Shown: positions 10,704-24,500 of the stretch, one piece after another
Numbering within the stretch: the stretch's first letter is position 1
How the letters are laid out: each line of letters starts with the position of its first letter
Source of the DNA: Hofstenia miamia
Lineage: Eukaryota; Xenacoelomorpha; Acoela
DNA length: 64,000 bases
Assembly (NCBI GenBank): GCA_004352715.1
Contig: SCFE01000097.1
Coordinates: 1,555,512 to 1,619,511, forward strand
Direction: 5' to 3'
The notes under the pieces: model-generated
Told to the model about the DNA's origin: nothing
The model's input: the letters and a program-made list of their open reading frames with translations, nothing else
Databases searched by the model: none
Translations under genes and position numbers: made by a program

Positions 10704-13700
10704 CTATGTAAAAATATTATATACTGCAAACGGACATTCTATTTTTCTAATTCTACTACACTTTAAGCAAATACAGATTACGTGTAGTCTGCAATTCACA
10801 ATTATGTCTGCTTACAATAAAAGATCCATAGTCTGGCCCATAAACTACTAGTATAATAACAGGGGCAGGAGCGTAAGCAAGGAGCTACAGCCTCCGTTGA
10901 GGAATTTCAGTAATTTTATTTTAGTGAAACTTGATTCTCATGCATGCCTATAGCGAGAAAAAAATTTAAATCTACAAATAAATATAATATTTTATCAGCC
11001 CCTCTTTAGGCCTTTACAAAAATAATGGAAATTGTCATAATGAAACATCTCAATTGACGGGAGAAAATACTCGGACTACCTCATCTTACCGATAGCTCAT
11101 ACAAAAGAGCTATCCTATCTATGTATCTGTATTAGTAGAAACAGGCCCGTGGCTTGCATTTGAAATTTAGGGGGGGGCATGGCTCCGCAAAGTTCAATAA
11201 ATTAATCATAGTTTTACTCATACGAAATAGTTTTTCTTCTTCAAAATTTCCACAACATCGTGTGATTGGGCGAGGATATGGGATACCGTGGCCACCAAGG
11301 TCGCTAGACCTCAGCCCACTGGAATTCTATTTTTGGGGTATGCTGAAGGCCCGCGTATTCCACCAATTTCGGTTTACAAACCTCAATGAGCTCAAAGATC
11401 GCATCACTTCAGAGATAAATGACGTTACCCGTGAAGAACTTGGGCGTTCAGTGAATAATTTGGTGAAACGTGCCGAGCTGGTGATTGAAGAAGAAAGCGG
11501 TTCAATTGAACATTTGTTATAATATTACAAACCCCATTTATTGTGCTTTGTTTTGGTTACATTTAGTTTTACTTACTATGCCTTTACATTGATTTAATAA
11601 AAACTTCATAATTTACAGAATATTAGAATTAATGCTATGGCGTTTTGTATCCAGGATGCCAAGGGGAAGGGGGCCTCGTGGCTCAACAGGGAGGGCCATT
11701 GCTCCTGGCCCTCTCCTAGCCACCGTCCTGAGTAGAAACTATAATATTATTAATGTTCAAATGCGTGATAGGCATTCTTGAAAACATGTCACACTGCAAC
11801 AAAGAGTTGAAACCGGGCCCAGGTTTGAAATGAAGCAGCATGGGTGTGAAATTTCTGCAAAATGAACGGGCCTAGAATAGTTCAAAATTGTATTAATAAA
11901 TAGGCATATACATTCTTTCTCTTAAATTCCAATATTACATCAACTAAATATATTCAATTGACTAATTAAACATCAAAAGTAAATCCATGATTACTTGCAT
12001 TATCGCAGAAATTAAATTAGTAATAGCAAGTGAAAATCAAATAAATTTTTACAAAAAAATCTTACAATGGCTTGGATATGACGGCCTAGATTTTACCAAT
12101 TGGGTAATGGCTTAAAGGGCCTGGCCGTGCTTGACCGGGGCTTGAAATCACGGCCAGGTTACAACTCTGCGGCAGCATCAATTTGCCATCACCTACCGCC
12201 GCAGAAATACGAAACTTACCGCGGTATAACGCAATGACTCGAAAGTTACGCAAGTCCGTATTAATGAGGTTAGCAACTTAAAAGTTAGTAAAGTTTAATT
12301 GCTAAACATTTTTTATCTAAATTACAAATTCTGATAATATTTAAATATAAGTTAATATTTTTCTTAAAATATTTACATATTGATATTTTTAATAATAATT
12401 TTTCCTTAAATTGTAAATGTACTTTCTTTGCTTAACGATGTCACCGCATGTTTTGTCACCGCGGTATAACGTAATTACCGCACCGCGCACATCTCTAATT
12501 CATAGCTCGTATTTATCACATTATTTTTACATTTATTCATAACAAATCTTAATTTTAGATACAGAAATACAATTTTCACTGTCAATTGGAATTTCTCAGG
12601 AAAATTCTCAACAGAAATCTCAGTTATAAGCTCTCACATAAGAATATTTTTCTAGATGTCAATATGTAGAGCCAGTGGCGTACGCAGGGGGGACATGGTG
12701 GAATGCCCCCCGTCAGGTTTCCAAAATTGATTTTGACTGGATAAATCAAAAAAATTTTCGTAAAAAATTGAAAAATTTAAAATCTAGGATCGTGAAATGC
12801 ATTTTTTAGGATCTAATTTCTCAATATTTTCAATAATTTTAGCGGGGCTTCGCCCCGCATTGGAAAATGACAATGATGTCCCCCCGTCAAACAATCCTGC
12901 GTTCGCCCATGTGTAGAGCACGAATACATACATTACATAAGCAATTGGTAGACAATACAATCTCTAAATAAAGGTAATTTTGAGTAACTTACATTTTCAC
13001 TTAGTCTAGACTCCCTTGAAAATCGATCAATTTTCAAAACTCATTCTCTATTTACAGAAATGTATTCTTCGTTCAAAATTTTTCTCATATTTCCTTCATT
13101 TGATAGTAAATATTTTATAAACGGAAATTCTACCTTGAAATAAAAACATGCATAGCGTAACTTTGATTTATAAAGGAGATTACGATCAATATTTCGAGTA
13201 ATTAATTATTGTCCCTTTTCTCAATTTGGGTTAGGAGTGCCTCTAAGCTCGGGAAAGTTAACAGTTTTCAGGGAGCGTGGGAGCTCTACTTAGAATCCTC
13301 TGATGCCTTGTGTTTACTGCATCTAGGTTTCGAAATATTATTGTAACTACTTCAAAGTTCATCAGCTTCTACAATTTTCCTATTCCTTTGCTAACTTCCT
13401 CTACATTGCTTTCCTTTCTACCGTTATTTCTATTTTAGTTTTCAGTCCTGCATTTTATCTACCACTGCTAAGTTTGGCCTTCTTGCCTCAATCACATTGC
13501 TTTAGATCCAACAATATCTATATGCAATATTTACGTACCATTAATTTTCTGTATCTAGCTCATGCAGCCTACCGAAGTTCCAGTGCACCATGTGTCTTAC
13601 ATTATCAAGCCTGAGGTATACTCTTTTTGTAGTCACTTCTCACAACCTACCGCTAGAAGATCTACCGTTTTCACCTCATTTTTACCTGGCCCGCACTTGT

Positions 13701-15313
13701 CACTCACCTCAGCTCTTTCATCCAGGTACTTTTTCACCAGGAGATAATGAAAAGAATCCGACATAGCACGTTTGTATTGCAAAAATTCAAAACGAATCTC
13801 AATATCACACACATTTAATAAGTTATTTGAAAATATACTGCAACTGAAATTTACCAGTACCTAGTATCTAATAGTTTTTACCTTCGAAAAAATATGATTC
13901 CATGATAAACAAAGGATGCAATCGTTTCAATTCAATTACTGAAGAAATATCTATAAATAAATCTCAAAGGTTTCATAATTTAACTAAATTTCGAAATTAA
14001 ATAAAAATTGTGAACTTGAATAAAACTTTACTAAATTTATTATGTGTTTTTAGAAAATAAAACAGGGTATACAAATGAATAATAGGAAATATGAATATAT
14101 TACTATTGATCGATGGGGTTCCTTAAAGCCGATTGATATTCTTTTGCTGATTATTCCTACCACATAAATATAGACACTGAAGCATTAGGAGTCACAAAAC
14201 ACTTACAGAGCGGTATTGAAAGTTCTTCTTGTAGTTCTTATCCAATTAATTATAATTAGTTTTAGTAAACACAATTCATCAAATTTTTGTATCCCCCATT
14301 TCTGTCAAAGAAATAATAAATTAAAAATATTGTAAATTAGCTTCATTTGTTTTGTACATATTTCAGTTTAACTGTATATATATATATTTGTAAATAATTG
14401 CAGTTGTGTACTATTTACGTTTGTAAATTTATACGGCACAATCTATGTACATTCAAAAACCAAAATGAATAAAATCTATTGATATAAAACATATTTAGGC
14501 ATTAAAATTTGATAGTTTTCCACAAAAGATGCAAAAACTTTTAATTTGTCACTAAAAACGTGAAATTTTGCCCTAACAGATTTACCAAAATAATGATTCT
14601 ATTTTATTTAGGTACAAAAATGGCCAAAATTCAATTTCGTTGGAAATTATTTAAAATTGAATTCACGGTCTTAGAAATATATTTGCAAGAATATTTCTTG
14701 TACTAATTTTTATGGGAAAGCTTCTTAATAATTGTAAGCATTTAACAAGAACGCCCCAAAAATTCTATTAGAGTCAAAAGCATGTTTGACACACTTAGCG
14801 ATTTCTTAATCTTATCACACAAGCACTTTGTAGTTTGAAGTTTTCAATTTTGTAAAAATATATGAAAATGTATTGTTATTATTAATAATATTAAATGGAA
14901 TAACAAAATTGTTGATATAGAAAACAATAAACAGTTTGAAAATAGATCAAAGGAAATTTAATAAAATGCGATCATTACTCAGATGTCAAATCTGTCGCTA
15001 AATAAAATTTTAAAACAATGTGTTTTATATTTAATTGACATAAACCTGCATGTTGCATAATCCTGGAATTTCTCTTATTTTTTGTAATAAAATGCTTTTG
15101 TTCCTATTCAAAAGAAATATACTAGCTTTTTTAGAGTAGTTATTTTAACAAAAATTTTTAAGTTATTTTCATTTAGAAATTCTACTGTTAATGTACTGTA
15201 TATTAAATTGCATCTTAAATAATAATTTAGAGGTACACCCCAATGTATAAATATAAATACTCCAAAAATGTATGATCTACACCATAAATATTTCTTCAAA
15301 ACTGAAATCGTAT

Positions 15314-15347
<34 letters not shown>

Positions 15348-15470
15348 NNNNNNNNNNNNNNNNNNNNNNNNNNNNNNNNNNNNNNNNNNNNNNNNNNNNN
15401 NNNNNNNNNNNNNNNNNNNNNNNNNNNNNNNNNNNNNNNNNNNNNNNNNNNNNNNNNNNNNNNNNNNNNN

Positions 15471-15503
<33 letters not shown>

Positions 15504-18500
15504 CTCCATAAGAGCAAGAAGTATCTAAGTCAGCTTTTTCCAATTTCGAAATGTATATTTAACTCAATTAGCATAGTTGTTTCAATTAGCATTGTTCATG
15601 TAATAAATATTGACTAATTGGAGTGATTATGCCTTGCAAAAATTATAAATATAATATTGACATATTATTACCGACATTTTAGTAGTTTTTCTTATTTTGA
15701 ATAAAAAATAACTTAGATACTTCATAACATTTAGCTGATTTGGGTTTTCAAAATATTTTTTGTTGAAAGTCCTGTTAGATTATTTTGATGGAAAGCCAAA
15801 ACATGCATGCCGCAAAAAATATGGCTTATGTATGGAATGTTATATTTTTACATTGAATTAAAAATGTTCCATTAATTCAAGTTTTAAAATTACATGAAAT
15901 ATTAGAGAAACAAATACCGATTAGCACATTTTTAGGGAATCAGTAAATTACTCGGCAGGGTTGATAAGAAATTTGTATAAATTATTTTGCAAAAAATAAC
16001 ATGGCTACACATTTATCATGTATATACAAATGCTACTACTTGACACTTTTTGTTTACTACATATTTACTGCAGAACATTACAAATAATGATACAGATTTT
16101 ATTAATCAATATGGATAAATAGTTATACGCCCCAAATTAAAATGGAAAAATATCCATTTTAGTAATTAAAAAATAATTTTGATTATTAAATATGCCAAAA
16201 AAACTGTCGTTTTTGCCCAAAAATAACGTAAGTGTTACAAAATTTTCTGTCTACTCTTCTTATATAATATTTTCTCACAAAATTATTCAATGTTGCCCAC
16301 GAATGTCGTGCTATCTATGAAAAAAATAAAAAGATAAAATACAAAAAACTTTTTTTTGGAATTCACAATTCTTCCGAAAATTTAATTACTGTAAAAATAT
16401 ATATTTTGAAAATTCTATTCAGAAAAGTAAATGAAATTGGAATAAATTAGCTTTTATATCATACACAAAAATATTCTTAAAAAGTTGGCGATATTATACT
16501 TTGGGAAACTCAGTTTGAGTGACGTCAAAATGATTCTTAAGCTCTAACCTTAGCCCTAACACTTCTCCCAAAAAATTAATCAACATGATGAAATGCAATG
16601 CAATTTCAATGGTTTGGGTGAAGGGTTAGGCTTACGATTAGAATTTAATAACCACTTTATGACGTCACTCGAATTGGGTCACCTAAAGCAAAATAACGCC
16701 AAAAAGTTTTCATTAGCCACCAATGACTGCAAAATAGTTTTTCAAAAAAATGTTTTTATATTGGCAGTGGTAGAAAGACAATAGCTTGTCCCAGCATGTG
16801 CCTGCTATTATACCTACAGCACCTAAGTGAAACAAAGAGAATGTAGAGAGAAGAACATAATAAAAATTAAACAGTGGACATTGTGAGTGCTGCAAAGCAA
16901 ATGAGAAATTCGCAATGATGTTTTGATGAATGACAGTTTTTACTTTGACAAAACTTACAAACAAAATTTAATCAATGGTCAATAAACACTTAAAAGAAAA
17001 ACGTTTACCAAGTAATTAACGGAAATGTAATAAAAGGGCAAACGTTTACTAATTTATAATTACTAAAGGCCTTTTTAGTAGAAGCTATAGTACATTGCTA
17101 TAAGCTGAGTCAAATTGTTTTTACGTACCTATTTATCAATGTTTGGAACAAAATCTAAGATTTGAATTTCATGTGTTCATTGCAAATACTCGAAGCTGTG
17201 CGATTGGGGCTTGACTCTACTTGGGTTATTTTTCCATTTTCAATAGGACTTGTTTGACCGAAATTCAACATTAATTATGCAGTATTTTATTGTGCTAAAT
17301 TTTCTCGGGTTGCATAGCAAAATTAATTGACTCTGAGCTAAGCTTAGGCCTAAAATTTGGTCTATTTATAATTCGGCATTGAACATTACACACACACAAT
17401 TTTTTAAAAAAATAAAAAAGAGATTATTGATTTCACTCTTAAAAGAATCTGTCCTGTATTATAGGTGTAAGAACATAACATTTGCAAAATTTTCAGAACT
17501 TTACGTTTCCTTTTTAAAAATGAGGACAACTAGCTTCTATATTTATATTAGTTAGCAACCGCGGATACAATGTAGTTTTCAGGCTTGTTTCATACGTCTA
17601 TGAACTCATAATAATTCTAAGAACTCACTGTGGAAGACAATAAAAGATCAAATGAATACCCTATTGACATAACAGAAAATGTATTCGATCGTAAAACTAT
17701 ATACTGTATTGCTTACCTCGACCTTATCATTACGCACTGTGCTTTGCTTGGAAGGGGGAGACGATGATCCGGCTAGTTGAGAATTCTGAATTGAGGAGTC
17801 CAGCAATGATTGTTGTAAACTGAATGGAGTAAAGGCATTGGCCTAAACTTTTCTTTGTTACTTAATAACACATTAATGATAATGCATGAATTTAGGATAG
17901 AAAATTTCTAATTAATTGCATTCTATCGATTGCTGAATAAAGAGATTGCGCGTAGTGTTGATGATTCTTAAAATGAAAACAATAATAGTAAAAAATTCCA
18001 GTAAAAAATCCCGTTCTAAGAACACAACTATTCCAACAATTTGGAACAGCAAACTTCATTACCTCAGATATTCTTGTGTTCAAATTAGGTATTTGACTTA
18101 CAACAATGTTTTGCCCTGATTATGTCCTGTTCTGATTTAATAATGTCCTGTCTTGATTAACGGAAATTCAGCAGGTTGAACTATGTAATTGTTCTATAAA
18201 GAATACAATGAATGCTAGTGTTACATACTAAGTTACAGTTTGAGAATAAATGATTTGTTTTCTAACATACCAATTGATTATCAAAATGTATCATTACAAT
18301 AGAGAATCAAAATAATCCCCAGATTAAGTTCCGTGAAATGTGATGTCGTATCATATAGAACGACTTTTTAGATTTTACTTTAAACAAAAACTTTTTAACT
18401 AAATGTTTAACTTATTTTAACAAATAAAAACTGTTGGGGTTATTAAACTAGCAGTAGTTTAGGGATTATAATTAGTCCTGGTTTGTCCTGTTTTAAAATA

Positions 18501-21500
18501 TGTCTTAATTGGTCTTGTTCTAATTTGACCTGTCCTGTTTTAGTTCTCTCCTGATATTCTATCCTGCCTCAACCCTAGTTCAAATGCATATAAATCCTTT
18601 GGCATTAATCTATAATTCTCTAATCGGGATATTTTCTTATTTCTGAGGACTTTAAGGAGACACGAGTATTTTTGCGCAATCCACAATAACCATTTTTATA
18701 AGTAACATTTATCAAACTGAACCTCCTTCTCAGATTCAATAATACGCTCGAGGTAATGCTACAAATAGCTAATTCTGACAGATATTCCATTCTGTACGAT
18801 GCATTGTATTACACTTTAGTACTAATTAAGATTGGCTTTACATGGTACTTTGATTAATGCAGAATTTCTATAATTCACAAAACGTTATATATGTTTGCAT
18901 ACATTTCGTCTGTTAATAAGTACAAAATGAAGAGGGAAATTTTGATTCTTAATGCTATGAACACTAATATATTAATGCCATGTTAATACTTACCACTACA
19001 TGATCTTTGAAAAGAATTTCTGATGAAGTTTCTGAGTCCCACATCCCACTGCATTAGGATGTTCTTTTTAGTTTTGTGTATAATTTAGTTCTACTGACAA
19101 TTAAAATGAGGTAAAATTTTGAATGTACTATACGTTCAAGGAATATTTGCAATAACTTCTGTTTCAAATGTTTTCATTTTTGAATCTCAATTCATTTGTT
19201 TTCCTTAATAACGCGTTAGGGTATACTGGCATTTACAAATGTGCATTCACATTGTTTTATAATGAATTCAGACAATTTAATTTCATGACATTCCCGATAA
19301 AACAAAGATGCAAGTTGAACAACGATAAAATTAGTTTTAATGACACTGGAATTTATCTGATCAGTTTCAGGTGTGCAGAAGCCAATGGCTACTCTAGAGT
19401 CCTTTCAGAAGAGACCACTTTGAAACATTTCTAAAATGACCTAATGTTCTGCATTACACAGAGTTGGAATTGGGCTGGGCCTAAACTTGGTTTTGTAAGG
19501 ATTTTCGCCATGGGATTTAGGACCGGGCTTGCGCCTAATGTTTCAATTGGTATTTAGAATACATGAAAATATTTCATTTGAAAACTTAAATTTTGCAATT
19601 ATAAAAAACATTCTCTTTAAGTTCGATCAGTCCTGCATTGCTGTCTGGTTCAATACTTCTAACTTCTTAACTTTGTCTGGTAAAAGCCAAGAACGTTTCT
19701 GAAAATTTTCACTTTGTGTTGATGTAAGTTGATGTAAAGCTGCTGATAATTTTAATAATTGAATAAATAAAAAGTACGATTGCAGCCAAGATAACTCATG
19801 GTAATAAGTAATTGTGGCAATACTTATATTACTAAATTGATGGTAGGAAAACCTTAAAAATTGTGCCATATATGCACGTTTATTGAATTAAGGTAAACAA
19901 TTACATTTGAATTTCAACACAATTGAATTAGCATTGTTGACGGACTACAGTGGATATGCATATATTAATCAATACATTATGAAATTTATCCATCAAATTC
20001 ATAGTGTAGTGCTTGTGATGCTCTATGAAACACAAGACAATATTTGTGGAGTAAAAGAAAAACAATTTGGGCCGAGCCGGGTCTAGGCCGAATAATTGCT
20101 ATTTTGAAAGGGGCCGAGCCAGGCTTGGGCCTAAGCTGTATTGGGCTGGGCCTGGCTTAAAAATTCCAACTCTGGCACAAGGCATAAGTCATTTCGTAAA
20201 AAACCGCATTTATAAAATGCTAAATAAATCACATGATCATGAAATGCTCAAAGGAAGGTATGATAATAATCATTGTGTCATTTAGAATTAATAACAGGAA
20301 CTCAGTTGAATCCTTCAATTGCTTGGTAAATGCACTCTGGAAATTCTGAATGCCTACTTAAGGTTTCGAAACATACATGTACATCACATGCTATCGACCT
20401 AATACTTAAACAGTAAAGGTGTGGAAGTCCTAAAACAACCACCCTACACTTCTGGGTACAAATATTTGTCATCTTTCACTGGAAAATAGGAAAGTCTCAA
20501 AAGGGTGAATTTATTTAAACAGTTTGTAGTCGTTTAGGGTGCACTTTGCACCCCAGAAGGATTTAAACTTCTGTAACAAACGCTAGTAGAATCACGGGGA
20601 AAATTTGATATGTATCTGACATCAATTTTCAACATCATTAAAAATGAAACACTGGGATATTCCAATCCTATGAGTCATAATTCGATCTCCAGCCGATGAT
20701 TCATGCTATATAGGATGCTCCATGAGTTCTGGAACTCCGCACAGAAAAGAAATATTTTCATTGCATTTCATTTGTGTGTGCATTACATGGATAACTCAAA
20801 CGATTTGTATAGCTCAGTAGAATGTCTCATTAGCAAATGTTTTCAAGGCTCAAGCGTGATACAATGACTTTTTATATATTTGGTATAAAATTATATTTAT
20901 TTTGTTTCATGTCTAATAATTTATTGTCCTAATCAATATAAAGTTAACGCCTGTTTTTTACGAAAGGCCCTTCTACAAAGATTATCTTCTTCCCTTCTGA
21001 AATCGCTTTTCTGATTAATCAATTGTAGTATGCTATTATAAAAACGGAGATAGATTTCAAGGCAAAAGCGTCAAAATACTCCTATCTGTTTACTACTTAG
21101 ATTTATAAAATATTTCTCCTTTATCAATATTACGGTGTTTTTGAACTAGTATATAATGCGCTATCATCCAAATATTTTCTTCAATCATAAAATTAGTAGG
21201 ATAGATATAATAATATAATTGTAATCCATGTTTTGGACGAAGATTTTGTTTTGTATAGTTACTATGCATAAACTACAGAATAATTAATTTCTGAATAGCT
21301 CTATACCATGATAATTAATAAGGAGAGCAGAAGTTTCCATTAGAAAATAACTTCAACCTTGAGTTTATTAACAAACATTTAGTAATGCACTTTAGAAATG
21401 TTATTTTTAAAACGAATATGAAAAGTTAATGTTAAATTATTTAATAGGAATGTTAGATCGACAAATTAGTAATTTAGAAATTAATAACACCGTTCCCCTT

Positions 21501-24500
21501 TAATACTTCCTAATAATAGCTTTTCAACACGCTACGATCAACAACGAGCAATCGATGCACTTAATGCATACAAACAAAACATAAATACTAAAGCTAGGTC
21601 AATTTTTCAATGAAAAAAGTGGCAATCAACAATAGATAGACAGATCTTGTAAGTAATTAATTACACGGTTTCACTAGGTAAATTCACACAAATATTTTTA
21701 TGCATTTATCCCAACTTTGAAACTGACAATATAGTAATACTAAATCTATTCTTTGAATTGGAATTCCCTTAAATTTAGCTTTACACTTTTAGGTAGGAAC
21801 GATACTGTCTTTGGATTAGTGAATTCAGCGTTTTTGTAAAAATTACAATAAATTTGAAAAATTTGTATTCAATTTTACATCAAAATGTAACTTTGTATTG
21901 GGATTTCCAAATTAGAGGCCCATAACTAACATAAAGTATTTTTTTCGCAAATTTGCAACAAAAATTGAAAAATGTGAAATTGTTTATATATAGTACTTCA
22001 GCAATATCAGGATACAAATGTTAAAATGTTGCAAACAAACTGTTCATGTTGAACTTTTTAAGGTGTACAGATAATTTGTTAATATGTAATGATTTTTACA
22101 TATTGAGCAAGTTTAAAAAATTTTACTTTCCAATTAAAATCATCTTCAAAATCAAATAGGTAAGAAAGTAACTTATAAAATATAGTGTTTCAATAATTTA
22201 ACTAATATTTTGAATTTTTTGTTAAATAATTGAAAAATTCAAACAAAACATTCAAAAACCAATGGTAGGCCATCCCTATTCATCACTGAATTTGTAGTCA
22301 CTCAAATTTTATAATTTGATTCTACGTATTGTAAGTTTATTTGAATAAATACACTTTGATGAAAAAATTGAAGAATTATTGCGAAAATGGTCAATATTTG
22401 CAAAGAATGGTGAGTGTAGGTTTCCAATTCAAGTGGGAGTTGACAGTGGTGGAAAGAATAAAGGCGAGGCACCGATTTGCCTAATGAGATGGTGGAAATT
22501 TTCCAGACAATATACGAGAGTCAGCGTCAGCAAAATATAATTATAAATTCACACATAAATGAAATTAAAAATTTATTCCAACCTTTGGAATCTCTCTTCA
22601 ACTGACACCTGCCAATATTGAGAAATTTTATTAAACTCAGATTTTAATACAATTTTAATGCCAAGTTTTATAATTACTTCTCCAATTTAAAAGTTTCTTT
22701 AAAAAATGATTCAAAATTTTTGCAATAGCTAAAGCACTGCTGCTTAAAGTATTATATTTATAAATATGTGTTGAATTATTAAGAAACAAGCCAATTTTTA
22801 ATCTAAATATATTCGGCCTTTTGTTTTGTTGTAGAAATATGTCAGTGATTAAGGATGAAGTACAAATTGAATTACTTTAATCAAGGATGCAAAAAGCATG
22901 TAAAATTAGGAGGCTGACTGATTAATGTATAATTGAGGCCATAGATACGACTAATAATGCAGGTATTTGAGTGCTTTGTGAAAATTATTATATCCACAAT
23001 GAATTAGCAAAAAATCAGGCAGGTTCGTGGCATACTTATATTTTAGATTACAGAAATTTTAATAAATATTTGATTATAAGTTTGACTTGTTTACTTTTGC
23101 GATTCAGAGAGACGCGAAGACTTTGTCTAACCTTTTAGTATAGACATTATGAAATATTTACGAAAGAAGTTTTGCATAATTTAAAGTTTATGGGAGTTTT
23201 AGTGTTAAGCGTAGAAATAATAAACAATAAAGCGAAATATACATTATAGTCAGTCAGGATTAAAAAAATTATCAGTACAATACCAATGCAATAACTTTCT
23301 GCTTGATAGTTAACTCTTGTGTTTTATTCCTTATTTGGGTATTTGATTTCAACTTCGATTGAACATTATTTTCTTCCTCGGTCAGACCACAAAAGTCTTT
23401 TTACCGTTTCAAATAGATGCATTTTCGTTTTAGTTTTCATCAACACTGTCTTGAAATTCCTTTTATTCCCAAATAAAGAATTTTAGGGGGCCCTACATAC
23501 CCATTTTATTATACTATTTGTGTCAGTCACTATACTGAGACTCGACAGTATATCGAAAAAACGGAAAGTAATAAAAAATCGAGTTTTAGGTCCTAGCAGA
23601 AGGAGGCGCATAGAATATTTACAAGAAACCATGCAGTCATCTCAGAGCAAACGCAAAAATATACTTTTGAAAGGTATGTTTCTCTTGAATAACGTTTTCT
23701 AGTACCGATAGTAGCTAGCTAAAAAATCCGAAAACAAACCGCGGTTTTAGAATGTAAGAAAACCGAAAACGAAACCGAGCTTTTTTTGTAAACCCCGAGC
23801 ACTAGTCACTACTTTTCACACAAGGACAAAATACACTAAATTTGGTTGCCGGAAATGGAGGTATGCTAGTAAATCATTGGGAATTATATTCATAAAAGAA
23901 ATACGTCTATTGAATCCTTGTATTTCAGTGTTAAAATTTTGGCTGTTAATAAAAATATGTTTGGTATTTTTGAACGTAGTACTTAAATTATGCTTCTATA
24001 TTTTTCTGCCATGCATACTTGATGTTGATAATGCTTACAAAACCATGGATTCAGAACGATATCTGATTATTTTTGAAGATGATAACATGCACTTTCTATC
24101 AGATTTCCAATTTGTAGAAAGCCAATTACTAACATATCAGCAGTAGCGTTACTGAAGGGGTGCTGAGGTTGCGGCGCATCGAGCCCCAAATAGCAATAAA
24201 AATTTTTATTCTCCAAAAATATAGAAATAAAGCTTATTATAAGCAATTGTAGACAAATTTAGGACTTCCAAAATATCAATATATCAAATTTATTACAAAA
24301 AAATTTCAAAAAAAATTTGGGCCCAAAATTAGAAAAAATATCTTTAATAAATAATTTTAGACAATTTTGCAAACTCAATAGTTACGCAGGTACAAAATAT
24401 TTGGTAAAAAGTATTTAGCATGCACCAAATGGTTACTGAAAATTTAATTCATAAAATGCGAGATGTGGGGTGAGAGGCCGTATTGACATCATGCACAGGG

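Larger units (their letters stand above)
10704..17716 (-). other. mbl intron between linker exon and ZnF3/4 exon (7013 bp)
   Basis: Bounded by donor GTAAGC at 17716-17711 and acceptor ATAG ending at 10704 on the minus strand. It contains the hAT/mariner composite (11142-11730), a second hAT-like element (11802-12169), a CCGCGG-bearing repeat (12.2-12.5 kb), the hAT MITE at 12673-12911, an R2/R4-type LINE relic (13.2-13.75 kb), a (TA)n array with gap (15.3-15.5 kb) and a fold-back repeat at 16.5-16.7 kb. No further coding exon was seen. Confidence 0.8.

Noticed and set aside
10545-10766. 73-codon plus-strand frame
   Set aside because: Antisense shadow of the ZnF3/4 exon.
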